A stretch of 17,176 nt of DNA from Firmicutes bacterium UBA1535 (GCA_002323775.1 DCPV01000224.1:7091-24266), one strand, 5' to 3'; positions 1 through 8,222 are shown, counted from the first letter of the stretch. Made by a program: numbers and translations. Notes: a model not told the origin generated them from the letters alone.

Positions 1-412
1 ATCTTTCAAAATATGTTTCAATTGATGCAGGAAATTGAAACATTCCTTTTGGAGCATGCTTGTAGTATCCATGTTTACAGGAAAAAGTGACTGTGATTGT
101 ATTATCATCGTTCAAAACGGCTGTTCTGCCAAAAGTATTTGTAAATATTTCAAGCCTTTCAGCAAGGGGCTTATCAGCATGTTCAAGTGCGAAGGCTTTG
201 CGTTCTTTATCGTACCCAGTACCGTTACAACTTCCGTTTTGCTCGTATAGCCTGAAGCGTTGCTCCTTGGTGAGCTGTTTTTCCATCGCTTTTATAAATT
301 TTTCATCACATTCGTCTCCACTATATGTTTGAACAATGTGCTCAAATAAAGGCAATATATCAACAGGAATTTCATTTTTACGCATTCGCATACTTTTCAA
401 CATAGTTTTCAT
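1..412 (-). CDS. Uncharacterised protein, N-terminal 137 residues (3' end outside window)
   Basis: I do not recognise this family. The frame is open from the ATG at 412-410 to the left edge without a stop, so the C-terminus is missing. The start is set by an AGGAGG ten bases upstream. The 137 visible residues begin MKTMLKSMRMRKNEIPVDIL and are soluble and charged, with no signal peptide or membrane segment. There are three cysteines: C35 (GDECDEK), C62 (NGSCNGTGY) and C112 (TFSCKHGYYKH, beside H114 and H119). Such spaced Cys/His residues could bind a metal or act in catalysis, but this is inference. The longest plus-strand frames over the same bases start without a ribosome site and are shadows. 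A -10 box lies at 477-482. A perfect 11-bp inverted repeat falls inside the coding sequence at 13-43. Confidence 0.75.
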   Translation of the reverse strand, partial: MKTMLKSMRMRKNEIPVDILPLFEHIVQTYSGDECDEKFIKAMEKQLTKEQRFRLYEQNGSCNGTGYDKERKAFALEHADKPLAERLEIFTNTFGRTAVLNDDNTITVTFSCKHGYYKHAPKGMFQFPASIETYFER

Positions 413-476
413 TTGTATATATCCTCCTCTTTAATATCCGTCACAAGATAGTATTTATCCGACAGATGTTATATAC

Positions 477-505
477 ATTATAATACGATTCATACAAAAA
501 GGATA
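477..505 (-). promoter_or_regulatory. Putative promoter of the gene at 1-412
   Basis: On the minus strand a perfect TATAAT lies at 482-477, about 65 bases before the start codon. The hexamer 17 bases upstream (TATCCT, 505-500) is a poor -35 and overlaps the kce terminator, so the promoter may be weak or need an activator. Confidence 0.4.
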
Positions 506-532
506 TCGACATATGAATGTCGACATCCTTTT
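497..532 (-). terminator. Rho-independent terminator of the kce operon
   Basis: A 16-bp stem has arms 517-532 and 497-512 and a 4-base loop. It begins five bases past the kce stop codon. On the minus-strand transcript the one imperfect position is a G-U wobble, whereas on the plus strand it would be A-C, so the hairpin is built for minus-strand RNA. A T-run follows at 500-496. Confidence 0.85.
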
Positions 533-536
533 ATAT

Positions 537-1358
537 TTATTTTTTCATACTTAAAATTTCTCTTGCTTCGTTTGGTGTAGCTATTTCTCTGCCTAATAAT
601 TTTGCTAATTGAACAACCTTTTCTACCATTTCTCCATTTGATTTTGCTAAAACACCTTTTTCTAAGTAGACGCTATCCTCAAATCCTACTCTAACATGTC
701 CTCCCATAGAGATAGTTGCAGCAGCTATACTCCACGCACTTCTTCCTATACCTGTTGCTGTCCAAGTAGAGCCTTGAGGTATGCTTCCAACCATAAAGGA
801 TAAATCACGAATTGTAGCTGACATTTGCACTCCAAGCACAAAGTCAAAGTGTAAAGGATGAACCAATAGTCCTTTTCTGTCTGCCTTTAAAGCTATGTCT
901 ATCATTCCTTTGTCGAAAACTTCAAGCTCAGGCTTAATTCCTCTTTCCTTCATAATTTTAGCAAAATTAAATATAGTGTTATCAGTATTGATAAATATTT
1001 CATCTCCACCAAAATTACAAGTTCCACAATCCAATGTTGCAAATTCAGGTGTAGGAACAACATCTGTAGATGCCAATCTCTCTAAATCTGTCATACCAAC
1101 AGCTCCACCTGTAGATGGCTGAACTATAACGTCTGGACAAAGCTTTTTAATAGCATCTATTGCTTCTTGGAATCTCTTTGTATCCTGTGTAGGTGTTCCA
1201 TCATCCCATCTAACATGAAGATGAATAATAGACGCACCAGCATCATATGCTGATTTTGCTTCTCTAACTATTTCTTCAATAGTATAAGGTACAGCAGGGT
1301 TTTGCTCCTTTGTAACCTCCGCTCCGCAAATAGCAGCTGTAATAATTAATTTTTCCAT
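537..1358 (-). CDS. kce: 3-keto-5-aminohexanoate cleavage enzyme (BKACE family)
   Basis: This is a TIM-barrel zinc enzyme of the BKACE family (formerly DUF849). In lysine fermentation Kce condenses 3-keto-5-aminohexanoate with acetyl-CoA to give acetoacetate and L-3-aminobutyryl-CoA. The 273 residues are full length. The zinc ligands are visible as H46 and H48 in IIHLHVR and E227 in GFED. The known active-site residues correspond to E14, R223 and D228. Other family signs are QPSTGG (80-85) and TPEFATLDCGTCNF (103-116). The start has AAGAAAGGAA upstream. The gene lies 22 bases after the 96-residue ORF and shares its promoter at 1726-1754; a strong terminator follows. BKACE members vary in substrate. 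The lysine role is favoured because kal lies in the same window, but the other pathway genes (kamA, kamDE, kdd) are not here. Confidence 0.9.
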   Translation of the reverse strand: MEKLIITAAICGAEVTKEQNPAVPYTIEEIVREAKSAYDAGASIIHLHVRWDDGTPTQDTKRFQEAIDAIKKLCPDVIVQPSTGGAVGMTDLERLASTDVVPTPEFATLDCGTCNFGGDEIFINTDNTIFNFAKIMKERGIKPELEVFDKGMIDIALKADRKGLLVHPLHFDFVLGVQMSATIRDLSFMVGSIPQGSTWTATGIGRSAWSIAAATISMGGHVRVGFEDSVYLEKGVLAKSNGEMVEKVVQLAKLLGREIATPNEAREILSMKK

Positions 1359-1380
1359 AATAATATTTCCTTTCTTATTT

Positions 1381-1671
1381 TTAGTTTATTTCTATTTTAA
1401 CAGACTTTTCTGGTTTAAAGTCGTTTTGTAGGTCATAGATATTGTGTGCTGTTGATTCCATCAACATTTTTCCCCCTAAAGAATATGTACGCATGAACCT
1501 GTTATCATTTACAAGTGTCCAGTATTCCTTATCCCAAGTTAAGTATCCAACATCATCGGTTTCTTTTTCTTTTAGAGTAAATTCAACCTGTCTGTTGTTT
1601 CTCATAAGAGTTATTAAATCATTGATTGTAACCTCTATCTCAACCTTGTTTATTAAATCATATGCTTTCAT
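1381..1671 (-). CDS. Uncharacterised 96-residue protein, first gene of the kce operon
   Basis: I do not recognise this protein. It is small and soluble, with no cysteine, signal peptide or membrane segment. The N-terminal half, MKAYDLINKVEIEVTINDLI, is followed by an aromatic central part (VGYLTWDKEYWTLVNDNRFM) and a charged tail. The look is of a small alpha/beta fold. The start is well supported by GGAGG eight bases before the ATG. A near-consensus promoter lies about 55 bases upstream and kce follows after 22 bases, so the two are very probably co-transcribed. That suggests, but does not show, a role linked to Kce, such as a regulator or accessory subunit. A stand-alone small protein is equally possible. 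Confidence 0.8.
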   Translation of the reverse strand: MKAYDLINKVEIEVTINDLITLMRNNRQVEFTLKEKETDDVGYLTWDKEYWTLVNDNRFMRTYSLGGKMLMESTAHNIYDLQNDFKPEKSVKIEIN

Positions 1672-1725
1672 TTTTTGTCCTCCAAAATATCGTTAAATAG
1701 TAATTTTCATTTCACTAATACAAAT

Positions 1726-1754
1726 ATTATATCCTTTTTGGTTGCTTAAAACAA
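1726..1754 (-). promoter_or_regulatory. Sigma-A-type promoter of the kce operon
   Basis: On the minus strand TTGTTT (754-749 of the 1.7-kb region) and TATAAT (731-726) are separated by exactly 17 bases. Transcription would start about 50 bases before the 96-residue gene, leaving a short leader with no obvious riboswitch. Confidence 0.75.
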
Positions 1755-1813
1755 GGTTAATTTGCAAATAATTTATCTATATCTAAATAGTAAAAGATAT
1801 AACTTAGTTATCA

Positions 1814-3112
1814 CTACTTTAATGTAACTTCAACAACAGTATCTATCAAATCTGGCAAATAAGGTGTTTTGCTTATATTTACAAAAACTATATCTGGATA
1901 ATTACTTACTATCCAGTTACTTACAATCTTTAGCTCAGTTTTGTCATATAATAAACGAATTTTTTCTATTCTATCCGCACTTATTCCATATAGAGGAATA
2001 TATCCTATGGAATTTTCCATTATATGATAGTATAATTTATTGCCATTTTGAGTTATTCTTCCATTTTCAGGCTTAGGCAAATTAGATGCTTTACATCCGT
2101 ATATGCTATTTTTATTGTAGCTCATCCAGTTTCCGATTTCTTTTAATATCTCAACCGATTCTTTAGGAATTCTTCCGTTTGCATCAGGTCCAACATTAAG
2201 AAGCATATTTCCGTTTTTGCTTACACACTCAACCAATTTTTTTATGATAGTTGAGGCAGGCTTAAAATTCTTGTCAAGTGCTGTATACCCCCAATTATCA
2301 TTCATTGTGATACAAGCCTCCCAAGCAAGCTCATTTCCCTCCTCATCAAAAAGTCCGTTTGGAGGAATAATCTGCTCAGGACTGACATAGTCTCCGCTGT
2401 ATGATGTAGGGTTTTTGGTAGCTATAGAGCCGAAGCCCTCTCCGCTTACTTCCAAGCGGTTATCAACTATTATATCCGGCTGATATGTTCTTACCATTTG
2501 CATCAGCTTATCAGCCTGCCATTTTTCACCTTTCATATCTCCGTAGGAGAAATCAAACCACATCATATCAAGCTTTCCGTATTCTGTACAAAGCTCTTTA
2601 ACCTGTGCGTGCATATACTCCAAATAATTATCAAAATTATGTATTTTGCCCTCATAAGCCTTATTTGCCCTCATTGGGTGGTGCATATCATTGTAATGAG
2701 GATAATCAGGATGATGCCAATCAATCAAGGAAAAGTACAGACCTACCTTAATTCCTTCTTTTCTGAATGCTTCTAAATATTCTCTGACAAAATCCCTGCC
2801 TGATTTAGTATTTGTAGATTTATAATCAGTCAGCTTTGTATCAAATAAACAAAAACCGTCGTGATGTTTTGCAGTAAGAACTGCATATTTCATACCGGCT
2901 TCTTTAGCTAATTTTGCCCACTCTATTGGTTCATAGCACTCCGGATTAAATTCTTCAAAATACTGCTCATAGTCCTCAATACTCATTTTTTCTGTAGAGC
3001 GTATCCATTCACCTCGAGCTGGGATTGAATATAATCCCCAATGTATAAACATACCAAATCTGTCGTTTTTAAACCATTCAATTCTTTTGTTATATTCATC
3101 TCTGTTGAACAT
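1814..3112 (-). CDS. Alpha-L-fucosidase, glycoside hydrolase family 29
   Basis: This enzyme hydrolyses terminal alpha-L-fucose from glycans by a retaining mechanism. The 432-residue protein starts straight into the catalytic barrel: FGMFIHWGLYSIPA (19-32), AKHHDGF (81-87), and LDMMWFD (181-187), where D187 matches the GH29 nucleophile. NDNWGY (271-276) and LLNVGPDANGRI (304-315) are also typical. A small beta-sandwich probably forms the C-terminal 90 residues. No signal peptide is present, so the enzyme should be cytosolic and act on imported fucosides or oligosaccharides. The start is preceded by AAAGGA about eight bases upstream. No transporter or fucose catabolic gene lies beside it. It follows nifJ on the same strand but a hairpin lies between them. 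The exact substrate linkage cannot be read from the sequence. Confidence 0.9.
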   Translation of the reverse strand: MFNRDEYNKRIEWFKNDRFGMFIHWGLYSIPARGEWIRSTEKMSIEDYEQYFEEFNPECYEPIEWAKLAKEAGMKYAVLTAKHHDGFCLFDTKLTDYKSTNTKSGRDFVREYLEAFRKEGIKVGLYFSLIDWHHPDYPHYNDMHHPMRANKAYEGKIHNFDNYLEYMHAQVKELCTEYGKLDMMWFDFSYGDMKGEKWQADKLMQMVRTYQPDIIVDNRLEVSGEGFGSIATKNPTSYSGDYVSPEQIIPPNGLFDEEGNELAWEACITMNDNWGYTALDKNFKPASTIIKKLVECVSKNGNMLLNVGPDANGRIPKESVEILKEIGNWMSYNKNSIYGCKASNLPKPENGRITQNGNKLYYHIMENSIGYIPLYGISADRIEKIRLLYDKTELKIVSNWIVSNYPDIVFVNISKTPYLPDLIDTVVEVTLK

Positions 3113-3133
3113 AATATATCCTTTCTCTACAAT

Positions 3134-3162
3134 AAAAGGATGGTTCGCGACTCCATCCTTTT
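3134..3162 (-). terminator. Hairpin after nifJ, probable terminator or attenuator before the fucosidase gene
   Basis: Perfect 10-bp arms at 3153-3162 and 3134-3143 enclose a 9-base loop. A short, interrupted T-run follows on the minus strand. It lies 118 bases after the nifJ stop and only 22 bases before the fucosidase start, so it could end nifJ transcripts or limit read-through into the fucosidase gene. Confidence 0.6.
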
Positions 3163-3279
3163 AAATATTTATATTTTACATAACAGCAAATTTTTTAATA
3201 AGGGCGAAACTAATTTCACTCTATCGAGTAAAATTACCAAACGAAATAATTTTACCGAATTAAATACTTTTACTCTTTA
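3163..3279. other. nifJ-fucosidase spacer with small inverted repeats
   Basis: No gene is visible. The spacer holds two adjacent dyads. One is a 9-bp AT-rich repeat (GTAAAATTA at 3228-3236 with TAATTTTAC at 3247-3255). The other is a 4-bp ACTC/GAGT hairpin (3218-3229). They could shape the 3' untranslated region of nifJ mRNA. I see no convincing promoter for the fucosidase gene here. Confidence 0.4.
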
Positions 3280-6200
3280 TTAATATTTCATTTCTGCCAT
3301 TCTCTTGTAAGAATCTAATCTATCCTTAGCATTTTCTTCTGCTCTAGCAAATAAATCATCTGCTACTTCAGGGAAAGATCCTTTAAGTGATGTATATCTT
3401 ACTTCACCTTCTAAGAACTCTTTAAATGATGCACTTGGCTCTTTAGAATCAAGTATAAATGGATTCTTGCCTTGATCTTTTAATAATGGGTTAAATCTGT
3501 ACAAATGCCAGTAACCTGATTCAACAGCTTTTTTCTCTCTATCTACTGTCTTACCCATACCTGCTTTGATTCCATGATTGATACATGGTGCGTAAGCTAT
3601 GATTATTGATGGTCCTTTATAGCTTTCTGCTTCTGTCAAAGCTTTCATGAATTGGTTTTTGTCAGCTCCGATAGCAACCTGTGCTACGTATACATATCCA
3701 TATGTTGTAGCAATCAAGCCAAGGTCTTTTTTCTTAATTCTCTTACCTGCTGCTGCAAACTTAGCAACTGAAGCAGTTGGAGTAGCTTTTGATGACTGTC
3801 CGCCAGTATTTGAGTAAACTTCTGTATCAAATACTAACACGTTTAAGTCTTCGCCTGATGCTAATACATGGTCTAATCCGCCATATCCTATATCATAAGC
3901 CCATCCGTCTCCACCAAATATCCAAACTGATTTTTTAACCAAGTAATCTTTTTTATCAAGTATTTCTTTTATTGCATCTTTACAAGCATCACAAGGTTTA
4001 AATCCATCTAATACGCTTAAAACTTTTTCTGAAGCTGCTTTTGAAGCTTCTGCCTCATCCATGTTTGCTATCCACTCATTGAATGCTGCTTTTACATCTT
4101 CTGCACTTGTTTTTGCAAGAACAGTTTCCATATTAAGTTTAATGTTCTCTCTTATTTGTCTTGTTGCAACTGCCATACCATAGCCGTATTCAGCATTGTC
4201 CTCAAATAATGAGTTAGCCCATGCCGGACCTCTGCCATTTTTGTCTCTTGTATATGGAGTTGAAGGAGCTGAACCTCCCCAAATTGAAGAACATCCAGTA
4301 GCATTTGCTATAAGCATTCTTTCTCCAAATAATTGAGTAACTGTTTTAGCATAAGCTGTTTCTCCACAACCTGCACAAGCTCCTGAGAACTCTAGGTAAG
4401 GTTGAGCAAACTGGCTTCCCTTAACAGAATTTTTATCCATCAATGTATCTTTAATTGATACTTCATTAACAGCATACTCCCAGTTTGGAGATTCTTTCAT
4501 TTGTGTATCAATTGGCTCCATAACTAAAGCTTTTTCTTTAGCTGGACATATATCAGCACAGTTTCCGCAGCCTGCACAGTCAAGCGGACTTACTTGTATT
4601 CTGTATTCTAAACCTTCAAAGCCTTTACCTACTGCTTTTTTAGTTTCAAATCCCTCTGGAGCATTTGCTTTTTCATCCGCATTAAGCAAGAACGGTCTAA
4701 TACTTGCATGAGGACATACAAATGAACATTGGTTACATTGTATACAATTTTCTATTTTCCATGCCGGAACGTGAACTGCTATACCACGTTTTTCATATGC
4801 TGCAGTACCATGAGGGAAAGCTCCGTCTTCTCTGCCTACAAATGTACTTACAGGAAGCTTATCTCCTTCTTGTCTGTTCATTGGCTCAACAACATTAGTT
4901 ATAAATTCAGGTTTTTCTCCACATCCTGAACATGAACAGCATGAGCTTTCGCATTTTTCACTTTCGCCTTTTGCATTTGACCAAGACGCCGGAACTTCAA
5001 TCTTAACTAGGTCTGAAATTCCTCTTTGAACAGCTGCTTTGTTCATATCAACTATTTTATCGCCTTTTCTTCCATAAGAATCAACTATAGCATCTTCTAA
5101 ATATTTAACTGCTTCCTCTACTGGAATAACATTAGCTAATTTGAAGAATGCAGATTGCATTATCATGTTAGTTCTATTTCCTAAGCCTAATTCTTCTGCT
5201 ACCTTAGTTGCATTTATTGTATAGAAATTAATTTTCTTGTCTGCTATATATTTTTTCATTTCTGCCGGAAGATTATTTTCTAATTCTTCAGCTGTCCATG
5301 AAGTATTTAATAAGAAGTTTCCGCCTGCTCTTAAGCCAGCTATAACATCATATTTATCAACATATGATTGTTGTGAACATGAAGCGAAGTCTGATTCATC
5401 TATCAAATAAGTTGAACGAATTGGTTTTTTACCAAATCTAAGGTGAGATACTGTTATACCACCTGATTTCTTACTATCATATGAGAAATATCCTTGAGCA
5501 TATAACGGTGTATGGTCTCCGATAATTTTGATAGCGCTCTTATTTGCTCCAACTGTTCCATCTGATCCAAGTCCCCAGAATTTACATCTTACTGTGCCTT
5601 CTGCTGATACATTTATAGCTTCTTTAAGTTCTAATGAAGTATGTGTAACATCATCATTAATACCTATTGTAAATTTATTTTTAGGAGTAGCTTGCTTTAA
5701 GTTCTCATATACTGCAAATATTTGATTAGGAGTAGTATCTTTTGAACCTAAACCGTATCTTCCAGCAACTATAACTGGTTTTTGCTCTGAATCATAATAT
5801 AATGATTGAACATCTAAGTATAATGGATCTCCTAAAGCTCCTGGCTCTTTTGTTCTGTCAAGTACAGCTATTTTCTTAACTGATTTTGGCATAACATCAA
5901 AGAAATATTTAGCTGAGAATGGTCTGTATAGGTGAACTATCAATAAACCAACTTTCTCACCTTTTGATACTAAGTGATCTATAACTTCTTGGATAGTTTC
6001 TGTTACTGAACCCATCGCAACTATTACATGCTCAGCATCAGCTGCTCCATAGTAATTAAATGGTTTGTAATCTCTACCAGTAAGCTTAGTTATCTCTTTC
6101 ATGTAGTTGTTAACTGCATCCGGAACAGCATCATAGAATTTATTAGATGCTTCTTTTGCTTGGAAGAAAATATCAGGATTTTGTGCAGTACCCTTAGTAT

Positions 6201-6840
6201 ATGGATGCTCTGGGTTTAAAGCTCTATCTCTAAACGCCTTGATAGCGTCATAATCAACTAATTTTGCAAAATCATCATAGTCTATAGATTCTATTTTTTG
6301 TACTTCATGAGATGTTCTAAATCCATCAAAGAAGTGAACGAAAGGAATTCTTGTCTTGATAGAAGTTAAATGAGCAACTCCTCCAAGATCCATAACCTCT
6401 TGTACACTGCTTGAAGCCAACATTGCAAATCCTGTTTGTCTTGCTGCCATAACATCTGAATGATCTCCAAATATTGACAGTGCATGTCCTGCTACAGCTC
6501 TTGCAGTAACATGGAACACGCATGGTAATAATTCCCCTGCTATTTTGTACATATTAGGAATCATTAAGAGTAATCCCTGTGAAGCTGTATAAGTTGTTGT
6601 TAAAGCTCCTGCTGATAATGAGCCGTGAACAGCTCCTGCTGCTCCTGCTTCTGATTGCAATTCAGTAACTCTTACTGTTTGCCCAAAAATATTAGTTTTG
6701 CCATTTGCAGCCCATTCATCTGAAAGCTCTGCCATTGGCGAAGATGGCGTTATTGGGAATATTGCCGCTACTTCTGTAAAAGCATAAGATACATATGCTG
6801 CAGCCGTATTTCCATCCATGGTTTTCATAACTTTTGCCAT
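3280..6840 (-). CDS. nifJ: Pyruvate:ferredoxin (flavodoxin) oxidoreductase, single-chain PFOR
   Basis: PFOR converts pyruvate and CoA to acetyl-CoA and CO2, reducing ferredoxin. It is a central cytosolic enzyme of anaerobes. At 1186 residues it is full length. The N-terminal domain begins with YAFTEVAAIFPITPSSPMAE. A 2x[4Fe-4S] ferredoxin domain has C699/C702/C705/C709 and C755/C758/C761/C765. The proximal cluster ligands are C822, C825, C850 (NATGCSS) and C1086 (APCINHG). The thiamine diphosphate site is GGDGWAYDIGYGG (about 976-988) with SNTGGQSSKATP after it. Unusually, the linker before the ferredoxin domain carries five closely spaced cysteines (C630, C634, C635, C637, C640). The ATG is preceded by AGGAGG. 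The gene appears monocistronic, with its own promoter. A narrow preference for another 2-oxoacid is less likely given the length and domain order. Confidence 0.96.
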   Translation of the reverse strand: MAKVMKTMDGNTAAAYVSYAFTEVAAIFPITPSSPMAELSDEWAANGKTNIFGQTVRVTELQSEAGAAGAVHGSLSAGALTTTYTASQGLLLMIPNMYKIAGELLPCVFHVTARAVAGHALSIFGDHSDVMAARQTGFAMLASSSVQEVMDLGGVAHLTSIKTRIPFVHFFDGFRTSHEVQKIESIDYDDFAKLVDYDAIKAFRDRALNPEHPYTKGTAQNPDIFFQAKEASNKFYDAVPDAVNNYMKEITKLTGRDYKPFNYYGAADAEHVIVAMGSVTETIQEVIDHLVSKGEKVGLLIVHLYRPFSAKYFFDVMPKSVKKIAVLDRTKEPGALGDPLYLDVQSLYYDSEQKPVIVAGRYGLGSKDTTPNQIFAVYENLKQATPKNKFTIGINDDVTHTSLELKEAINVSAEGTVRCKFWGLGSDGTVGANKSAIKIIGDHTPLYAQGYFSYDSKKSGGITVSHLRFGKKPIRSTYLIDESDFASCSQQSYVDKYDVIAGLRAGGNFLLNTSWTAEELENNLPAEMKKYIADKKINFYTINATKVAEELGLGNRTNMIMQSAFFKLANVIPVEEAVKYLEDAIVDSYGRKGDKIVDMNKAAVQRGISDLVKIEVPASWSNAKGESEKCESSCCSCSGCGEKPEFITNVVEPMNRQEGDKLPVSTFVGREDGAFPHGTAAYEKRGIAVHVPAWKIENCIQCNQCSFVCPHASIRPFLLNADEKANAPEGFETKKAVGKGFEGLEYRIQVSPLDCAGCGNCADICPAKEKALVMEPIDTQMKESPNWEYAVNEVSIKDTLMDKNSVKGSQFAQPYLEFSGACAGCGETAYAKTVTQLFGERMLIANATGCSSIWGGSAPSTPYTRDKNGRGPAWANSLFEDNAEYGYGMAVATRQIRENIKLNMETVLAKTSAEDVKAAFNEWIANMDEAEASKAASEKVLSVLDGFKPCDACKDAIKEILDKKDYLVKKSVWIFGGDGWAYDIGYGGLDHVLASGEDLNVLVFDTEVYSNTGGQSSKATPTASVAKFAAAGKRIKKKDLGLIATTYGYVYVAQVAIGADKNQFMKALTEAESYKGPSIIIAYAPCINHGIKAGMGKTVDREKKAVESGYWHLYRFNPLLKDQGKNPFILDSKEPSASFKEFLEGEVRYTSLKGSFPEVADDLFARAEENAKDRLDSYKRMAEMKY

Positions 6841-6858
6841 TTATAATTTACCTCCTAA

Positions 6859-6922
6859 GGTTATTTTTCGATTTCAATGACAAGTATAACTTAAAATAAC
6901 CAAAAATGCAACAATGAAATCG
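6859..6922. promoter_or_regulatory. Two interleaved inverted repeats across the nifJ promoter (candidate operator)
   Basis: Repeat 1 is perfect: GGTTATTTT (6859-6867) with AAAATAACC (6893-6901). Repeat 2 matches 10 of 11: CGATTTCAATG (6869-6879) with CAATGAAATCG (6912-6922). The arms alternate L1-L2-R1-R2 and frame the -10 and -35 boxes, and part of them lies upstream of the start site. That points to DNA-level binding rather than an RNA hairpin. The regulator is unknown. Confidence 0.45.
6883..6911 (-). promoter_or_regulatory. Sigma-A-type promoter of nifJ
   Basis: On the minus strand TTGCAT (6911-6906) and TATACT (6888-6883) are 17 bases apart, giving a start near 6876 and a leader of about 35 bases that includes the AGGAGG site at 6856-6851. 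Confidence 0.75.
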
Positions 6923-7265
6923 CAATTTATAGCATTTTATATGCCCTCATAAATTTTCTGCAATTATTAATAAAAATCTTGCATATTGGCTCTGTTGCTT
7001 ATTATTTGACTATTTTAAATTAGTGTAATGCTTTTTTATATCTTATTAAAATAACTTTTACTAAAATATAGGATATAAAATAAAGAAAATTGTTTAAACT
7101 AAATAATTTTCTATTTATAAAAATATTTAATTTTATTATAAACGATTATAACTAAAATTCATTTATTATACTTTAAATACTTTAGTGCGATAATTATACT
7201 GGTTTTGTATGCTTCTACATAACTTATTTATATCAATTCGCTCTAAGAATTACTATATTAGTTTC
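6923..7265. other. AT-rich gene-free spacer between hprK and nifJ
   Basis: No coding frame or GC-rich hairpin is visible, so the end of the hprK transcript is not marked. A possible second nifJ promoter lies on the minus strand: TTGCAG (6963-6958), 16 bases, TATAAA (6941-6936). The remainder shows only AT-rich sequence. Confidence 0.4.
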
Positions 7266-8183
7266 CTAGTCCTCAGTTACATTGTAAAATCTTCTATTAT
7301 ACAAATCCAATGTATTGTATCCTAACAATTTTTGTCTATAATTTTTAGCAGCAACCTCTACAACTGTTGCGATATTTCTGCCAGGTCTTACAGGAACAGT
7401 TACAAGAGGAAGCTTTACATCCAAAATATCAGCCTTTGTATCATCAAGTCCCAATCTGTCATATTCCTTATTTTCATCCCATTCTTCAAGGTCTATAACA
7501 AGATTTATAAATTGATCAATCTTTATTGAACCAACTCCATACAGGTGTTTTATATCAAGTATACCAAGACCTCTAATCTCCAATAAATGCTTTGTTAGCT
7601 CTGGACAATAGCCCTTAAGCTTATTATCAATTTTTCTTACGATAACAGCATCATCAGCAATTAATCTATGTCCCCTTTTAACTAATTCAAGAGCAGTTTC
7701 GCTTTTTCCTATACCGCTTTTGCCTCTGATGAGCATACCGGTTCCAAAAACCTCAACACATACTCCATGAACAGTTTTCTCCGGAGCTAATTGCTCCTCA
7801 AGATAATTTACTGTCTCATTGATAAATTTCATAGTTTTCTGTTTAGTTTTCATCACTGTTCTGTCATGCTTTTGTGCATATTTTATTATATCCTCATCGA
7901 TGTCCATATCATTTGCAACAATAAGAATTGGTACATCAAAGCTAAAGAACTTATCAAGCCTTTCTTCTTTAACAGATTTCTCAAGAGTTTTTAAGTAGTA
8001 AACCTCTGTCTTGCCCAAAACCTGAATTCTCTCATGAGAAAACCAATCAAAAAACCCAGCCATCTGGAGACCAGGGCGAACTACCTCAGCAGCGTATATC
8101 TTAACCAAATGAGAGTTCGTCGAAGTATAAGCCTCAATCAAACCCAAATACTTCTTTAAATCATCAATTTTAAGGTACATCAT
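7266..8183 (-). CDS. hprK: HPr kinase/phosphorylase
   Basis: This bifunctional enzyme phosphorylates Ser46 of HPr, or removes that phosphate, in response to sugar metabolites. It controls carbon catabolite repression and PTS uptake in low-GC Gram-positives. Family signs are the P-loop GKSGIGKS (about 154-161 from the ATG), HRLIADDAV just after it with the paired aspartates, the signature EIRGLGILDIKHLYG, and the C-terminal VRPGRNIATVVEVAAKN. The N-terminal domain is also present, giving 305 residues, close to the usual length. The frame can extend to a TTG at 8195, but that codon abuts the AAAGG site; the ATG at 8183 (MMYLKIDD) fits better at 12 bases. The gene appears monocistronic, without the lgt or uvr neighbours often seen. 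HPr itself is not in the window. Confidence 0.95.
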   Translation of the reverse strand: MMYLKIDDLKKYLGLIEAYTSTNSHLVKIYAAEVVRPGLQMAGFFDWFSHERIQVLGKTEVYYLKTLEKSVKEERLDKFFSFDVPILIVANDMDIDEDIIKYAQKHDRTVMKTKQKTMKFINETVNYLEEQLAPEKTVHGVCVEVFGTGMLIRGKSGIGKSETALELVKRGHRLIADDAVIVRKIDNKLKGYCPELTKHLLEIRGLGILDIKHLYGVGSIKIDQFINLVIDLEEWDENKEYDRLGLDDTKADILDVKLPLVTVPVRPGRNIATVVEVAAKNYRQKLLGYNTLDLYNRRFYNVTED

Positions 8184-8222
8184 AACAAGAACCAACCTTT
8201 ATTATAAATTAGTAATGATTAT

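Noticed and set aside
35..332. Overlapping plus-strand reading frames at the left edge
   Set aside because: No ribosome site and no protein-like composition. The minus-strand frame has AGGAGG, a -10 box and no stop.
3142..3154. GGTTCGCGACTCC, reminiscent of a tRNA T-arm
   Set aside because: It is the top of a simple 10-bp hairpin after nifJ. No acceptor, D or anticodon arms surround it.
6952..6966. CodY-like box (AATTTTCTGCAATTA) upstream of nifJ
   Set aside because: It has three mismatches to the 15-base consensus in very AT-rich DNA, where such matches occur often by chance.
7020..7265. Possible small RNA between hprK and nifJ
   Set aside because: No GC-rich hairpin, terminator or convincing promoter pair; only AT-rich sequence.
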